The notes beneath the pieces were generated by a model, which saw only the letters and a list, made by a program, of their open reading frames with translations, was not told where the DNA came from and searched no databases. Position numbers and translations under genes: made by a program. From contig CM052361.1 of assembly GCA_028551475.1 (NCBI GenBank), positions 16,743,274 to 16,807,273 on the forward strand: a DNA stretch of 64,000 nucleotides, in the 5' to 3' direction. Positions 24,011 to 35,557 of the stretch are shown here, one piece after another. Every line of letters starts with the position of its first letter. Positions within the stretch are counted from its first letter, which is position 1. This stretch comes from Casuarina equisetifolia. Its lineage: Eukaryota; Streptophyta; Magnoliopsida; Fagales; Casuarinaceae.

Positions 24011-25500
24011 CATCTCCTAACATCACAAAATCAATGTACACCCAATTTCACCTACAACAATCATATCTTTTCATTCCCTTTAAATGAACCTCATTAATCA
24101 TTATTTGCAAGACATAACAAAAACCACCCACAACCCAAGTATATGATAACACATGGTGTTGATGGTGCCATATCTAAGGAAATAATTTCTCCTAGATCAT
24201 GCGATGCACCACTTGTTCTCAAAGTAAATTGAGTTGCAGGAAAGTAATAGAGCTCAAGAAATTTTAGAGATGCAAGAACCTTGAGTCGCCTAAAAAAAAA
24301 AGGGATAAAAATCCCAAGAATAACATAATAATAAAACCAAAGGCGGAATAAACCGGGTAAATCCATTAGGTTTGCTTGAACCAATAGAAATTGGGCTGCT
24401 TCAATCTTGGAATTAAAGTACAGATTACCACTCGATCCGTAGTAAATGTTCCCTTAATTTAACGGGACCTTGATTCCCAATTCAAGAATTGATTTTGAAT
24501 TCAAATCTGTATTATAAAGGGCCGTAGATTTGGATTAAAGACACATGACGTTGAATTTTTCATGTGAACTTTTCAAGTTGCCATCTTGATCAGCCATTTA
24601 TGAGGTTGAATTTTTCATGTGAACTTTTCAAGTTGCCATCTTGATCAGCCATTTATGAGGTTGAATTTCTCATGTGAACTTTTCAAGTTACCATCTTGAC
24701 CAGCCATTTACATTGGCAAAACATTGGATCCCTCGAATCGTTTCTTCAAGAGAGTGTATCAATTTTCCATAAGGTGGCGGACAAGTCCTGTTCAGACACT
24801 TCGTTCTCCTCTCCCTATTTCTCCAATTGCTTTTGTTGAATAAAAGCATGACGAAGAAGTCAAAAGAAACACTTAAGTAGGGTTGAACTAGATACATATC
24901 TTTCCAAAAGGCAAAAGAAGGACTGCCATTTTTTATCTAGTTAGAGGTAATTTTAAACGTCCATATTCATCTCCCCTTGGGTTTGAAACCAAAGCCTTAC
25001 ACACACAGTTCACAAACAACCACATCGGAACACTAATTTAAAGTGATTTGGGCATTAAGTCTTTGTCTAACTTTGAATGCCAGCTGCACCGACTTCTGTC
25101 TATCGATTTTTTTACGCACACGTGAAAGAAACTCCATGGCAGGCAGACAGATAAAAGTAAAATATTAATGGAGATTCGACAGACATCATATCCAACAAAG
25201 AATAACAAAAAGAAAGCTTCGATGCAATTACCGAACATCAAATGTGGCAGACAAGAAAAGAACACCACACTAGAATAAATATATTTTCAATGCAATTGCG
25301 TCTACTCAAATCTCTTAGAATATTCGACCATTGCTTTACATTTACTAAATACTTGGATTTATAAAAGAATAAGAAGTGAGACTTAATTACAGTTACGTAC
25401 AAAATTGTGGTTTAGGCATCTTTGTTGTGGTAGGCTAATATCCAATGTAATCTCTATTATGTCATCAGTGACATCCTTAGCTTCATGCTTTTCAGAGAAA
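24011..25500. other. Intergenic between copia fragment and AGC kinase gene
   Basis: No supported gene. Contains the 3 x 55-bp tandem repeat listed separately. Minus-strand frames at 24094-24384, 24688-24897 and 25038-25268 lack recognisable motifs. The right end, next to 25525, should hold the kinase 3' UTR. Confidence 0.5.
24550..24712 (+). repeat. Tandem repeat, 3 x 55 bp
   Basis: Three head-to-tail units start at 24550, 24605 and 24660, each opening GTTGAATTT and including CATGTGAACTTTTCAAGTT. Units 1 and 2 are identical over 55 bp. Unit 3 differs at about three positions, so the last duplication is recent. Confidence 0.95.
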
Positions 25501-25524
25501 TACGGCTAAAAAAGGAAAAAAAAA

Positions 25525-26821
25525 TCAGAAAATGAGAAATTTATCATTTTCTGTGGATTTGGGGTCTTCAACATGTGCTGCTTTATTCTCAACTATTCCT
25601 TGGACGAACAACTCCACGTCGATATTTTCATTTCCCTCTTTGCCCCCAACTTCATTCTGAGGAATGTACGGGGGCCGCGAGATTCGCAACACGGAATCCC
25701 ATTCGACTCCTCTAAAGAAATCATGGCCCTTGATTCCTTCCAGTTCGATTCTCCGATCCGGGTCCTTTTCGAGCAGCTTCGCGATCAGGTCCCTCAAAGC
25801 TGTTGTTTCTCCGGTGAGCTCCGGCGCCTTCGACAGAATCCGGTAGAAGGTCTCCTTCCTATTAGATCCCTTAAACGGCGTCTCTCCGTAAAGCATTTCG
25901 TACAGGAGAACTCCGAGGGACCACCAGTCCACCGCGAAATCGTGGCCGTTCCCTAACACTATCTCCGGCGCCACGTACTCCTCTGTCCCCACGAATGATT
26001 TACACTTCTCCGCCGGGTCGGGCACAGCCTTCATCGAGTTTCCAGGCGAAACTGTGTCTACTGGCGAAATGCCAGAGTTACAGAACCGGTTCAAAGGCGA
26101 CAACCGCTTTTTCTTGACCACGTCAGATTTGGAGATCAAGACCGAATCCGGAGACGATCGAGGACTTTTCGGCGATAATCTCGTGGAGAGATCAAAATCG
26201 ACCAACATTATGTGACCATTTTCTTTAATCATAACGTTTTCCGGCTTCAAATCTCTGTAAACTATACCTAAACCATGCAAATACTCCAACGCCAGAACAA
26301 GTTCTGCAGCATAAAACCTGGAAATTCCAGAAAAACGACGAACGATCAGATTTGCAGTAAAGTTAAGAACCTTTTTTTTCCTCAGCTTCTTCAGCAAATA
26401 AATAGAATGTTTTAAAAACTTACCTAATAACATCATCGGAGAACATTTTCTCAGTCTGCCTTTTCCTCAGGGAATGAAGATTCCCTCCGGAACAGTAATC
26501 AATAGCGTAGGACACAACATTTTGAGTTTCCAAGACTCCGCGCAATTTTGGCAAAAGCTGATGGCTAAAAAGACGGAGCACTTGCTGTTCGAAGCAAATC
26601 CTCTTGTACTCGCCGCCCTGGCTGTTCTCATTCTTGCCTTTATCCTCAAAAAGGGACTTGGCGACCACCTTCAAAGCCAAGAACTCGTCGGACACTCTGT
26701 CTTTTGCGAGAAAAACCACTCCCTTGGCTCCGCGGCCGACGGCTGATAACACTTTTAAATTCCGGAAATCTAGGGCTGGGATCGCATGCTCCTCGTCGTC
26801 GAGTTTCATGACTGCTGCCAC
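25525..26821 (-). CDS. AGC-type Ser/Thr protein kinase, UNICORN-like (AGC VIII)
   Basis: Transfers phosphate from ATP to Ser/Thr of target proteins. Exons are 26821-26424 and 26317-25525, with a 106-nt intron (donor GTAAGT, acceptor CAG); 1191 nt, 396 residues. The glycine loop GRGAKGVV is at residues 29-36 and catalytic Lys is K51. YRDLKPEN is at 153-160. The metal-binding motif is DFD (173-175), the normal plant AGC VIII variant of DFG. A ~70-residue Ser/Pro-rich insertion precedes SFVGTEEYVAPE (240-251), also typical of AGC VIII. The C-terminus ends FLIF, matching the FxxF (PIF) motif used for docking to PDK1. Length and the short N-terminus resemble Arabidopsis UCN/UCNL, which act in planar growth of integuments and petals; that assignment is by family resemblance. 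PID/WAG kinases are alternatives. Confidence 0.92.
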
Positions 26822-26879
26822 CGGCGACCTTGGGAGAAACAGTCGATTGAACGGTTGAGTAAGGAACCTATGAAGACGA

Positions 26880-26890
26880 CGTTTATATAG
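26880..26890 (-). promoter_or_regulatory. TATA box of the AGC kinase gene
   Basis: On the minus strand the sequence reads CTATATAAAC, about 60 bp upstream of the kinase ATG at 26821. Transcription would start about 30 bp downstream, leaving a short leader. It sits inside a 202-codon frame (27414-26806) that overlaps the kinase start in another phase; a TATA box here argues that this frame is promoter sequence. Confidence 0.6.
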
Positions 26891-27018
26891 GTTGAATAGG
26901 GGTGGGGTTGCCTTGCTGCCGAAGCTTTCAAGCCACGGAGGAAAAGCGCGTGTACAGTGTTAGTCCAAATAGGTAGGTAGGATTGAGGGGACCGATGCGA
27001 TGTGAACACGTCTGGGTT

Positions 27019-27051
27019 GTGGCGCGATCTGGGGACGTGGCGCGATCTGGG
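27019..27051 (+). repeat. 18-bp tandem repeat in the kinase upstream region
   Basis: GTGGCGCGATCTGGG occurs at 27019-27033 and again at 27037-27051, about 200 bp upstream of the kinase start. It is GC-rich compared with its surroundings. Confidence 0.85.
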
Positions 27052-27419
27052 AGGGTTGTTGGTAGAGAGGATTTTGGAGGGGTTCAAAGGAAGTGCTGGA
27101 TGAGCGGGATTTCGTAGTTGTCCGCTTCTAGAAACCGTGGGGAGCAGGAAATATTCAGAAGTTCGAAGTTTAATAAATGGATGCGTGGCGGTGGAACCTG
27201 TCAACAAAAAAATATAAAATTTGAGACTCCGAAGGAGGAGGCTTCTACGTAAATGGAAGGAAGGCCGCTGCTCAGACCAGCGACCGTACCTGGGTTTTCT
27301 TTTAGAAATAAAAGAAATAGTTTGTGATAGGGAGAATGGGTTAGCGTTTAAAGGAAGGGATGGACTCTGAGAGGGCCACTGAAAAAGGACAATGGCACAC
27401 CATACGCCATCCATGATGC

Positions 27420-30310
27420 TGCTATCAGTAAATGTTCTGCCTTCAATTCTAATGCGGAGTATTCAGGTGGTGGTAGCTTTCTGGACAGTTGGCCGAGAAC
27501 GACCAAAGCTATTATCATCCAAAGCCTTGGTCAGCATGCCAAGGAATTTTGTTACCTGTTCATCTGCCTTTACATGACATCTACCAAATAAAGTGACTTC
27601 ATTGATTGCTTTTTGTTGAAAAATGACTAATGACCCATTTTAATTTATTAAAGGTCAGTAATGAACATTTGGTCTTACGAAGTGGTAAAAAAAATTTATC
27701 TAATACTTTAATATTTTAAAATAGACTTTTACACTTTAACATAATATTATAATTAGTGATGAATTTTTGTTTTATAATTTTTTAACTCTCGAATATCAGT
27801 ATATATAAAAATGAGTGTTAAAAGTAAATATTATCTTATATTAAAAGTAAGAAAATAAATTTTTAATTTTATAAGTGATAATATTTTTTATCTAATATTT
27901 TAAAATTTTATGATGAATATTCACATTTCAATATAATTTCATGTTATTGTCTACCCTACCCTATCGATGGTGACAACTGCTATAGGTTAAGCCCCTCTTG
28001 TTTTTCTCTTTTCTGATTTGAGGAGTGAATCTAAAACCTAAACGGCATGACAATAGGGCATATATTATCGTTTTATACCGACTTCTCTAGTAATTAACGT
28101 TCCTCGAAAGATACAATTCGTCCTGTTTGGAATACTCGTGATTCGCTAAATCTTTTTAACCAAACATCAACATTGAAGATGAAACTACATGATCCCATAG
28201 TGGCTCTAATTACCAAATATAACTCTATTTGAAATACCCATTTTTCATGCAAAAATCGAAGCCAGGCCATAGAATCCTCCAGATTCGGCCTAAACTTAAC
28301 TGTAAAAGTTCTCAAATACATAGCTACATGTCGTAAGAAGTTGGCGGGTGCAGAGATCTGGGAGATTTTATTTTTCTTCCAAATCATTTAACGAAAGTAA
28401 ATTGAGCTATGTGGAGCTCCGTCGAAAAGCATGATAACAGAAGGCTTTTCTCTTTCATAACTAGGGTAATTTAGAACAGCTAAAATAATTTGTGGAATTA
28501 GAGGCAGAGGAGTGAGTATCGGTAAGTTGCCAAGTTGTCCAAATATTAACTTAAAGAATCCGAGCAAAGCATACAGATATATCAGAGAGGAAAAGCGACA
28601 ATGATCAAATTGCCTAAATCTTGGACAAATGGTATATTTCAGAGAAAAAGAGGAATATATATCAGTGTAATACCACAAAGAGAAAAATAAGATAATAAAA
28701 AAAAATTGTTTTTTAGAAAGGCAAGCTGTTAATGGAGGTTATTAATGGCGGCAGAGAAGATATAAATGCTGCGACAGTAGGTTTTTCCAAGTATTAAACT
28801 ATTGAGGTTTTTGTTATTGAGGAAGGTGATTCAACTTCAACGAGAGGCATCTTAACAGTGAGGTGGCATAAGAGGAGATACATCAAACTACAATCTTGGG
28901 CTAGTGTAAGGTATAATAGCAAGTGAATAAGGGTCATGTATGTCAATAATAGATGATAATGGATATATGAAAATAGGGCATGATCATGATGGTTCTTGCA
29001 TATCAGTGACAAACAAGGATTGATGCAAAGTAAGGCACAATGGTGATGGATCTTGTGTGTTAGTGATAGACAATGATAGATGCAAAACATGAAGGCATGA
29101 TGGTGATGAAGAATCAATGGGAAAACAGATTCATAATGGCGATAGCAGCTTCACGTTCTAAGATAGTGGCGGTGGTGCTACTACGTCTGGGGTGCTTAAG
29201 GTTGTGGCTGGGATCCATGATCGAAAGTGGAGAAGCAAGTTAATGGTCGAATTCCAAATGTTCGATGAAATGCCCGAGTGAGTGCCTGCATCGGATACAT
29301 CTTAAAAGAAAATTGTAAGGAGAAACGGTGAAACTCCCTGTATAAAATGGTGTGAGTGTACATGGAACTCAAGTTTGCATAATGTGTTAGGAACAAGTAT
29401 ATAAAGAATGAACAAGAAACGGGTAACGTGCCTATGGACCTCCATGGGCTTGTACAATTATGGGCCAGCATGAACATAGGTAGCCCAACAACAATAACAT
29501 AATATTTTCAACACTAGAGATAATATTCAACAACGTGCAAGTAGAAAGTGATTTAAGGCTTAGCACCAAATAGTCAAGTATGTAAAATATTAAATTTGTC
29601 CAACAAACCGTGAGCTTCAAGATTTTATATAATATATCAATTAATTCAATCAAAGCTCACCAATTTGAAGCAAAATTCAAGAGTATAGATATACTTGATG
29701 AACCACAAGGCTTAGCACCAAACATTTTATATAATATTTAATTTAGCTTCAAATTAAAAAAAAAATTTCCGGAATGAACAATGTTATAAACAATAATAGA
29801 AAATTCCAATCTAAAAGCCCATTCATGATTTGCAACTAAAAATAGGGAAAGAAATAAAGATCAAATTGTGCTCTCTCAAGGATTAAAATGAGCTATACTT
29901 TGTTGTTAAGAGAGAACTAGTTCCATATTGGAATAAAGACTCAAACATATGTGCCTTATAAGGCGTGGGCTATCTCTTATTACCGCTAATGAGTTTTTGG
30001 TAGGCTTGTGCTCATTTTTACATTTGTAAAAAACAATTGAGTATAAAATGATCAAATAACCCCTTTTCCATTCAGACTTTCTAAGTCTTCACCATACACA
30101 AAATTGTTCTTGTGTTTTTCTGAAAAAAACACTTCAACAGCCAAAAGTTAGCAAGCAAAATGAAAACCACAGCTTTACTAAGTTACCTCTAATCTTCCCA
30201 TAGTGATCCGTTTGAGAAAAATGACCGTTGTAAAAGATAGACCTCAGAGAGAAGAAAGGAAAAAACAATGCGTGCATCGGGAGAGAGAAAAGAAACGGAG
30301 AAACGAAAAT
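27420..30310. other. Intergenic, no supported gene
   Basis: 27.6-27.95 kb is very AT-rich, with two related blocks around TTTATCTAATA(C/T)TTTAA. Minus-strand frames at 28678-28388 and 28387-28094 are adjacent and separated by a single stop; I recognise no domain in either. A degenerate ~60-bp repeat lies at 28880-29105. Around 29540-29740 the phrase AAGGCTTAGCACCAAA occurs twice, so this too is probably repeat-derived. Confidence 0.5.
28880..29105 (+). repeat. Degenerate ~60-bp tandem repeat
   Basis: Units begin GGCATGATCATGATGG, then GGCACAATGGTGATGG, then GGCATGATGGTGATG, each followed by a TCTTG..AGTGA..GATGCAAA pattern. On the minus strand this yields a His/Leu-rich repetitive frame that is probably a by-product. 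Confidence 0.55.
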
Positions 30311-30315
30311 GTGAA

Positions 30316-30318
<3 letters not shown>

Positions 30319-30401
<83 letters not shown>
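30319..30401 (+). repeat. (GA)41 microsatellite
   Basis: An uninterrupted run of about 41 GA units. Frames across it (Glu/Arg on one strand, Ser/Leu on the other) are artefacts of the repeat. Confidence 0.98.
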
Positions 30402-30404
<3 letters not shown>

Positions 30405-30479
30405 GGGGGAAGAGAAACGTGTGTTTCACATTTTGGGCTTGGATCATTTTGGCTTGATGAATTTAGCCCACATCATCTA

Positions 30480-33400
30480 GGTCAAACACATTCTCATAAA
30501 CCCATAATCAACAAGCCACTTGTAAAACTCATTCAACTTATCAAATATTTTAACACCAACATAAGCCATCATGAAAATGGGGGAATAAAAAAATTTATTC
30601 TCTAATGTAAATAAAATGTCAAATATCATATTTGACTTTTTATAAACAATAGCTTATATATAGTTATTTTTTGGCACAAACTGTTCCATATGCAAAAATT
30701 ATTTTGCAAATACTTTCTTTTTGTCAATCATTAAAATAATATAAAATAGAACATACCTTATATTTTCCTAACAACCACTCCAATAATTTTAATTTATCTT
30801 ACTGTACCCTTTTGAATAAGAGCATCTTACATAATGCAAGTCTTAACAAAAGTATTTTTATTTCTTATTAGTGCTTAGGCTACATTGCATCTTTTCTTCA
30901 TCTTAAATGTCAATGTGTCTCTTAGCCAAGTAGTCACATACAAGTTTTCCATCTAGTATATCATGTGCCTCCACAATTTTCTCTTTTCCATCTCAACATA
31001 GGGAGACTAAATCACACTTGATGTTGGGATAGATCTTGATTTTCTTGACCATTGTTAATGATTATTCTTGTGAAACTTGAGTTTTTCAATTTTTGTGCAA
31101 TCTAAAACCTCACACCTTATGCAACTCTATACTCTTATTCAAAATTAGTTTAATAAACCTATTTAAGGTCTCACCCTAATAACATGTATGATTTTTTTAA
31201 TCATAAATATTCTTCATTCTTTTCTTCTCATGTTATTCTCTATGAAAGCTTTTGTATTTATGTCTTCTAATGAGATGGCTTATAAAGTGTAAGCAAAGAT
31301 ATTTATTAGAAGTTGCCAAAGCCCTCAAATATTATTCCTAAATTTTAAAGTCTTTTTAAAGTGAGTTTATGGTTATTACAACCCTATAAGTTGTTATTTA
31401 GGAAAAGCTTAAACATTCACCACCCTTAAGTTTTCAGATATCTCTATTATGCTATTACTATGAACCTTAGAGACAAATTAGTCCTTCGTGTCATATAATA
31501 TGTTTTCATAGGCTATTCAACTTCCCAAAAAAGATATCATCAGTTTATGTGCTTATTATATCAATGATATCCTAATTATGGGAATGACAAATTCCCTAGT
31601 AAAGATCCCAAAATATATTTGTACTCTATCTTCCATATTAAAGATTTAAGATTTCTTATATATTTTTCTAGGAATTGAGTGTTAAGGAAATTCAACAAAT
31701 CACATTACTAACATATGATTAGCCATACAATTATAAAAATGCATATATTCAAATACAACAAATTTAAGATTTTCATATCAACATAATGTTCTATGTCCTT
31801 TATAGTCTCCTTATTAAATTTTCTTTTCCTTTCTCTCTCGTCAAATGTGTATTTCATGGATTCTCATATCATTAAAATCCATTATGGAGTTCTCTCAAAC
31901 AACTAGAATCCAAGGAGGCTTTCTTACTAAAATGTCTTATCCAGTAGGTATCTCTATATTTCTTATATTTGTAGAGAAAAAATCTAGTTTCTAAAATTAT
32001 ATAGATGCACCTGATTGTAATAAGATATTATTATCATGTCTTTAACCTAATTGTTTCACTAATCCTAACATTAAGATTACCTACTCAAAAATGGAATCCA
32101 TCTTAACTAACAAAAATATATGTCCTAGAGATCACATTAAAAGCTGGCCTATCAAGTTAGAAGCCCACTGTCGTCTTAATGAAGCATAATATAAAATTGA
32201 CAATGCTCGAATATGATAAAGGAGCAATATCAATAAATGAAAATTGTTCAAATATCCTTCTTGTTGTAGTTTCAAACTTTAACTAGTTCACGCATGAGTC
32301 CAAAAGTTTCATATGGATGTAACATTAAAAATGACAAAAGTATATAAAGGGATGTCTAGATTTAGGCCTATTTTTATCATAGAGGTGCAATCTAGAGATG
32401 GTGGCCTTCTAGAATAGTGATTGTGTCACTTGCCTACAAGTAGGAAATCTCTCATTGGATTCTATATCAAGTTAGGAGATTTTCTACTATTATGGAAAAC
32501 TAAAAATCAATCAATTGTCTCATGTTTCTTTATTAAATAAGAATATTTTGTTATGATAGTAGTACTTCATGAAATAATTTGGATACAAATATTACTTCAA
32601 GATCTCGAAGTACAAACAAGAGGACTAATTCTTTTTATTTTGTAATAAAGAGTCCACTTTTATTGGAATACATTTTAATAATATTAGAATATATTAACAT
32701 TTTGATGATGAGAGAAATAGAATTATAATATGATAATATGATAATTATTTTTTGATTATTTATTTAATAGATTTTTATAAGAAAATCTCTATTAGAACTT
32801 TGTGCAGGAAAATGGGTAAATGCATGATTAGTCTAAAACCGAAAGCCCAATGTGAAGTGCAACCTAGACCTAGCCCATGTAGACGCATCTCAGGCCTAGT
32901 ATGTGAGTGACCCAACCATACGAGCGAGACGTAGTCCAAAACCCACAAATTATTTGTTCGTGTGACCCAACTAAATGTAGTCAGGCCCGAGCGAATTTAG
33001 ACCCGTGTGTGCGACCCAGATCTAGAAGTGCAACCCACGTGTGAGACCCGACAAAAGCGTGCATGATCCGTTCTTAGGACTCATGACTCAAAAACTAGCA
33101 TTTGACCTGCATTCGACACCCAGAAACACCCGATGCTCTCTGGTAAAATTGACTGATAGAAATTGCTCCGTTCAAGCTAGAAAATGTGTCATTTGAAAGC
33201 TAACAAAAGGTAGAACAAATCTATGAAGAAAAATTAGAGACCCACTCCCCAGAGAAGATTAATTTGAAGAAGTCAAGTAGTTCTTCGTATTTGTGACCTA
33301 ACTACCTAAAAAAGGAATTGAAAGCATATTAAAGAATTTTTGAAGACAAAATCATAGGGCTTTTGTGAGTAAGAAGTTGTTCTATCAATTTGTGAAGTAT

Positions 33401-34590
33401 CCATGAAGATTTACTTTAAGATTGAAGAGGATTGAAGATGATTCAAGAAAGACCCAAAAACTTAACTAGGTAACCCATTTTTTGGTCCACAAAGTTCTAA
33501 ATTAGAAACTTAAAATCTGAACAAAGCAATGGCGTTTTAGAGCACAATTTTAAATGAAATTACGATAGAATGACCAGTCCTACCTTCCTTTTCTCTTAGT
33601 AGCTTGAAATGGACAAAGAAGAGAAAAAAGGTAGCTCTTAATGAGAAGAAGAAGTGATGTGGTTTAGAGATGTCATAATAGTTACATTGAAATAAAAGGT
33701 CAGTTGCTTTGAAGCTATTTAAGAACATCAACTTATTGTTATTTGGTGAGCCCAAAAATCATAAAGAAAGCAAGCTACTTATAGAAACTCATACTTTTCA
33801 CTCAAGCTTCTTTAAGCTTACGAAATTAGTTCTATATTTCGGTGATTCTACTTTGAGCTTATTAATGTTTTCATATATTTGTTAAGAAATCATATTGCTC
33901 TTTATTTCATATCATATTTAAGTTGATTTCATATGAGTGAACAATGCTAGGGTTCATGTAAATTTGGGGCTTTTGTTCATATCATTTTGTATTAAGTCTC
34001 TAGTACTTGTTTGAAACTTTTAAACTTGAATTCGTATCTTACAGAAGTTGAATTCAAAATTGTACGTAATTGTTACTCTTTGTTGAAATTTTTTAGGAGA
34101 GAATTTGTAACTAGGATTGGGGGAGTGGTTTTTCCTTGTAATTAATTTGTTAATTAATTGGAGAGTGACTCTAGTAGGTTGTTGTTAGAGTAGGGTAGAG
34201 TAGGTGACAAGTTGGCTTGGGTCAAACGACTTTCCAAAAATCTATGTCTTTATCTTATATGATAATTTTATTTGTTACCTTGATTGCTTCATATTGAAAA
34301 AATGAAAAAGACAATTTTTTTTTTGATAAACTTAATTTATTCCCCTCTTAGGTTGCTATAAGATCCAACAACTTTTAAACTTGCAACAAATTTAGTATTT
34401 TATAAATAAATAAAACATATAAAAATTGACTGTCATTTTATAAATGACATGATCCAAGAAATAATTAAGATAAGAGAAGTAAAGACCACGTAATAACATA
34501 CTTCTATCTTCGTCAAGCTCTATGTCAAAGACAATACATATTTTCTAAGCGAACTTGGCATCTTTGTCATCTATAAACCGCTAATCGGAG
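30480..34590. other. Gene-free region of eroded repeat DNA
   Basis: AT-rich with no intact frame over about 80 codons. A probable copia RT trace is listed at 31500-32000. The part 32690-33070 contains phrases (ACCCGTGTGTGCGACCCA) resembling 3600-3620, and 33930-34380 looks like untranslated retroelement sequence, but I cannot assign it. Confidence 0.45.
31500..32000 (+). mobile_element. Possible Ty1/copia reverse transcriptase trace
   Basis: One reading frame with stops resembles the copia RT catalytic region: YYINDILIMG at about 31555-31585 (copia has YVDDI), then about 40 residues on DFLYIFLGIEC (copia has DLGxLxYFLGIEV), and later VGISIFLIF at about 31945-31970 (copia has VGxLxYLT). The order and spacing fit, but the degree of decay makes this tentative. 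No LTR was found with it. Confidence 0.45.
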
Positions 34591-34593
34591 GAG

Positions 34594-34989
34594 TGTTGGA
34601 GATTCGTTGCCTAGCTGCGATTGTTTGATTCTTTCCTTGGTTTCATCATCGAATGTTACCATGATTAGACGTAGAGTTCTTTCCAAATGCATTGGGTGAT
34701 TTGATTGCTGGAATCACGACAATTTAGAAATTATTTAGATATTACAAGATTCTACAAATAGGATATTTTCCTTTATAGTCAAGGAAAACTTCCTATTTGT
34801 AGAATCTTGACTACAAACTATAAAGGAAAATATCCTATTTGTAGAATCTTGACTACAAATGCATTGAGCCCTGTATATATAATGTTTTCATGCGAAAGCA
34901 ATAATACAGAATCTCTTTTCCTAAAACTCTTGAAAAAAAAAAGATAACATAGAAGGAAGAAGAATCTATTCACATATACATCATCCAAC
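34594..34989 (+). mobile_element. Possible solo LTR (copia-like) containing a 35-bp inverted repeat
   Basis: A 396-bp unit begins TGTTGGA and ends TCCAACA, the TG..CA with short inverted ends expected of an LTR. A TATA-like GTATATATAATG lies near 34874, followed by A/G-rich sequence, as in LTR promoters. No primer-binding site, polypurine tract or coding region adjoins it. I see no clear matching 5-bp target duplication, so a solo LTR is a suggestion; a small non-autonomous DNA element is the alternative. Confidence 0.4.
34745..34851. repeat. Perfect 35-bp inverted repeat with 37-bp loop
   Basis: Arms at 34745-34779 and 34817-34851 are exact reverse complements over 35 bases. The loop contains another copy of the arm's outer part, so CCTATTTGTAGAATCTTGAC occurs directly at both 34792-34811 and 34834-34853. 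A transcript through it would form a long hairpin. Confidence 0.95.
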
Positions 34990-35557
34990 ATACTGATACG
35001 AAACACTTCAATAATATCATATTTTTTTATTTCTCATTTTTCTTACTGGTCAGAGAGGTAGATAGGTAAGGACTGAGTGTTCAAGAATAGTCCAGACTTA
35101 AGTCTCCCATCACAATATTGTATGAACAAAATGTCCAGTTTAGATGTCTTTTTCAATATCTTGTTCTTATTTAATGTTTTTCTTTGGATAAGATGTTGGG
35201 TCATTGAGGATAAATCCTTTTAAACAAAACAAAAATGAAAATAGTAAAAGAGAGGTGATGAGAAAAGGCCCGCCGTCGGCTTGCGACGAAAAGCAGCCGG
35301 AAGGCTTTCAAATTGACACGTCCCCGAGGCCAAACTCGCTACTGGGTAGAAACCAAAACCAACGGCCACTGTCTCGATCCCCGCGGCAACCAGTCTTCAC
35401 TCCCATTCACCGCTCTACTCCGGCACTAAATTATTCCGCAAAGGGACAAAAAACCAGAAACCGTCAGTTTTGCTTGGTACCCTCTGACTTCCCAGAATCT
35501 CACTTCCAAGCATGGCCTCGCCCTCTGATTTTGGCATAAGCTTCGGTTTCACTTAGC

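Noticed and set aside
24550..24712. CRISPR-like array
   Set aside because: The units are head-to-tail without unique spacers and the DNA is eukaryotic.
25525..26821. DFD instead of DFG in the AGC kinase as a possible inactivating change
   Set aside because: DFD is the normal form in plant AGC VIII kinases; other catalytic residues are present.
26806..27414. 202-codon minus-strand open frame upstream of and overlapping the kinase start
   Set aside because: It contains the kinase TATA box, overlaps the kinase ATG in another phase, and has no domain; it is best read as promoter sequence.
28094..28678. Two adjacent minus-strand frames separated by one stop as a broken gene
   Set aside because: Neither shows a recognisable motif and the composition is ordinary for AT-rich intergenic DNA; not enough to call a pseudogene.
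30203..30480. Glu/Arg-rich and Ser/Leu-rich frames
   Set aside because: They are produced by the (GA)41 microsatellite.
35204..35539. 111-codon frame ending 18 bp before the HINT start
   Set aside because: It overlaps the expected promoter/leader, has no recognisable domain and sits in locally GC-rich sequence that lengthens chance frames.
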